Assembly (NCBI RefSeq): GCF_000284255.1
Contig: NC_017075.1
Location: 744,001 to 808,000 of the forward strand
DNA from: Rubrivivax gelatinosus IL144
Lineage (GTDB): Bacteria > Pseudomonadota > Gammaproteobacteria > Burkholderiales > Burkholderiaceae_C
Direction: 5' to 3'
Length of the DNA: 64,000 bases
The notes beneath the pieces are model-generated. The model had not been told where the DNA came from. It did not search any database and saw nothing but the letters and a program-made list of their open reading frames with translations. Both the position numbers and the translations under genes were made by a program. Positions 62,968 to 64,000 of this stretch are shown here, piece after piece (position 1 is the stretch's first letter; every line of letters starts with the position of its first letter).

Positions 62968-64000
62968 ATGATCAGAGCCTGGTTGAGTGCCGCGGCCTTC
63001 GCGCTGTCGGCGTCCTTCGTTCACGCCGCGCCGCCGCCCAAGGCCGCGCTTCCCGCCGGCGTCGCCGCCGTCACCAACGTCGAGGGCATCGCCGAGTACC
63101 GGCTGCCCAACGGCCTGCAGATCCTGCTGGTGCCCGACGAGTCCAAGCCGACGACGACGGTCAACGTCACCTACCGCGTCGGTTCGCGCCACGAGAGCTA
63201 CGGCGAGACCGGCATGGCGCACCTGCTGGAGCACCTGCTGTTCAAGGGCACGCCGACGACGCGCAACGTGATGGCCGAGTTCAGCCGCCGCGGCCTGCGC
63301 GCCAACGGCACGACCTGGTTCGACCGCACCAACTACTTCGCCAGCTTCGCCGCCAACGAGGACAACCTGCGCTGGTACCTGTCCTGGCAGGCCGACGCGA
63401 TGGTCAACAGCCTGATCGCCCGCCGCGACCTGGACAGCGAGATGACCGTCGTGCGCAACGAGATGGAGATGGGCGAGAACAGCCCCAGCGGCATCCTGCT
63501 GCAGAAGACGATGGCCGTCATGTACGACTGGCACGCCTACGGCAAGGACACGATCGGCGCGCGCGCCGACGTCGAGAACGTCGACATCCCGCGCCTGCAG
63601 GCCTTCTACCGCCGCTACTACCAGCCCGACAACGCGACGCTGATCGTCAGCGGCCGCTTCGACGTCGCCAAGACGCTGGGCTGGATCGCCCAGAGCTTCG
63701 GCAAGATCCCGCGTCCCAAGCGTGTGCTCGAGCCGACCTACACGCTGGACCCGGCGCAGGACGGTGAACGCACCGTCACGCTGCGCCGCAGCGGCGGCGC
63801 GCCGATGGTCTTCGCCGGCTACCACGTGTCCGCCGGCGCCAGCGCCGACTTCGCCGCCGCCTCGCTGCTGACCGGCATCCTCGGCGACTCGCCGGCCGGC
63901 CGGCTGCACAAGCGCCTGGTCGAAGGCAAGCTCGTCGCCTCCAGCTTCGGCGCCGCCTTCGGCCTCGCCGAGCCGGGCGTGATCTTCCTCGGCGTCGAAC
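62968..64000 (+). CDS. M16-family zinc peptidase, C-terminus beyond window
   Basis: 344 codons are visible and the frame is open to the edge. Signal peptide of about 20 residues (ends S-F-V-H-A), then the M16 catalytic domain: inverted zinc motif H85-L-L-E88-H89 in G-M-A-H-L-L-E-H-L-L-F-K-G-T and the distal ligand E165 in V-V-R-N-E-M-E-M-G-E-N, exactly 76 residues after H89 as in the family. Further N-S-P-S-G-I-L-L and P-D-N-A-T-L-I-V-S-G follow. Periplasmic metallopeptidase of the PqqL/YmxG type; an inactive second M16 gene often follows. Confidence 0.9.
   Translation, partial: MIRAWLSAAAFALSASFVHAAPPPKAALPAGVAAVTNVEGIAEYRLPNGLQILLVPDESKPTTTVNVTYRVGSRHESYGETGMAHLLEHLLFKGTPTTRNVMAEFSRRGLRANGTTWFDRTNYFASFAANEDNLRWYLSWQADAMVNSLIARRDLDSEMTVVRNEMEMGENSPSGILLQKTMAVMYDWHAYGKDTIGARADVENVDIPRLQAFYRRYYQPDNATLIVSGRFDVAKTLGWIAQSFGKIPRPKRVLEPTYTLDPAQDGERTVTLRRSGGAPMVFAGYHVSAGASADFAAASLLTGILGDSPAGRLHKRLVEGKLVASSFGAAFGLAEPGVIFLGVE

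Overview
The window is a chromosomal segment of very high G+C content with bacterial gene organisation. Its gene content (cNOR-type nitric oxide reductase, a PPi-type phosphofructokinase, paired WS/DGAT acyltransferases, ArgP/LysE, orphan Bug/TctC binding proteins, rplM-rpsI-erpA) fits a betaproteobacterium of the order Burkholderiales, probably of the Rubrivivax-Leptothrix-Roseateles kind. The genus is an inference. I see no rRNA, tRNA, insertion sequence, prophage, CRISPR array or origin.

Layout. 1-0.6 kb: edge of a PIN-toxin/HTH-antitoxin pair. 0.66-7.76 kb: nitric oxide respiration locus on the minus strand (norC-norB-norQ-polyferredoxin-norD-dnr) with a divergent hemerythrin gene; FNR/DNR-like boxes lie in front of norC/hemerythrin and in front of dnr. 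7.8-9.7 kb: compact three-gene plus-strand unit (Phd/YefM-like antitoxin, a PIN-fold protein that has lost its catalytic acids, an intact patatin phospholipase) behind a TGTACA-type operator; this is the most unusual system here. 9.7-15 kb: a CRP-fold protein without HTH, a TetR regulator divergent from an aldehyde dehydrogenase, an orphan TorD-like chaperone, a P-loop kinase and an acetyltransferase. 15-18.8 kb: lipid block (lipase-like hydrolase and two WS/DGAT enzymes). 19-26.3 kb: sensor kinases, a small membrane protein-response regulator-kinase-degP operon and an SPOR-like membrane protein. 26.4-28.7 kb: nitronate monooxygenase-SirB2-hemerythrin operon with a second FNR-like box. 28.8-43.7 kb: pfp-hydrolase, Pat-type protein acetyltransferase, argP/argO, bfr/bfd, htpG, lipoproteins, srkA and other genes. 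44-50.7 kb: core housekeeping (rplM-rpsI, erpA, anmK, mepM-like, tyrS-CDF-dtd). 50.8-53 kb: two divergent orphan Bug proteins. 53-62 kb: minus-strand operon of an acyl-CoA synthetase, a complete Liv-type ABC importer and a PaaK-like ligase, with a divergent CRP-type regulator and three copies of a short repeat that each sit at a gene 3' end. 62.97-64 kb: start of an M16 zinc peptidase running off the window.

How it works together. NO reduction by NorCB, its NorQ/NorD assembly factors, two hemerythrins and the nitronate monooxygenase operon appear to form one NO-responsive regulon under a DNR-type regulator whose recognition helix carries the FNR-type E-x-x-S-R pattern. No nitrite or nitrous oxide reductase is in the window, so whether the cell is a full denitrifier cannot be judged. 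The Liv/acyl-CoA synthetase block looks like import plus CoA activation of a carboxylic acid, and the WS/DGAT pair points to neutral-lipid storage.
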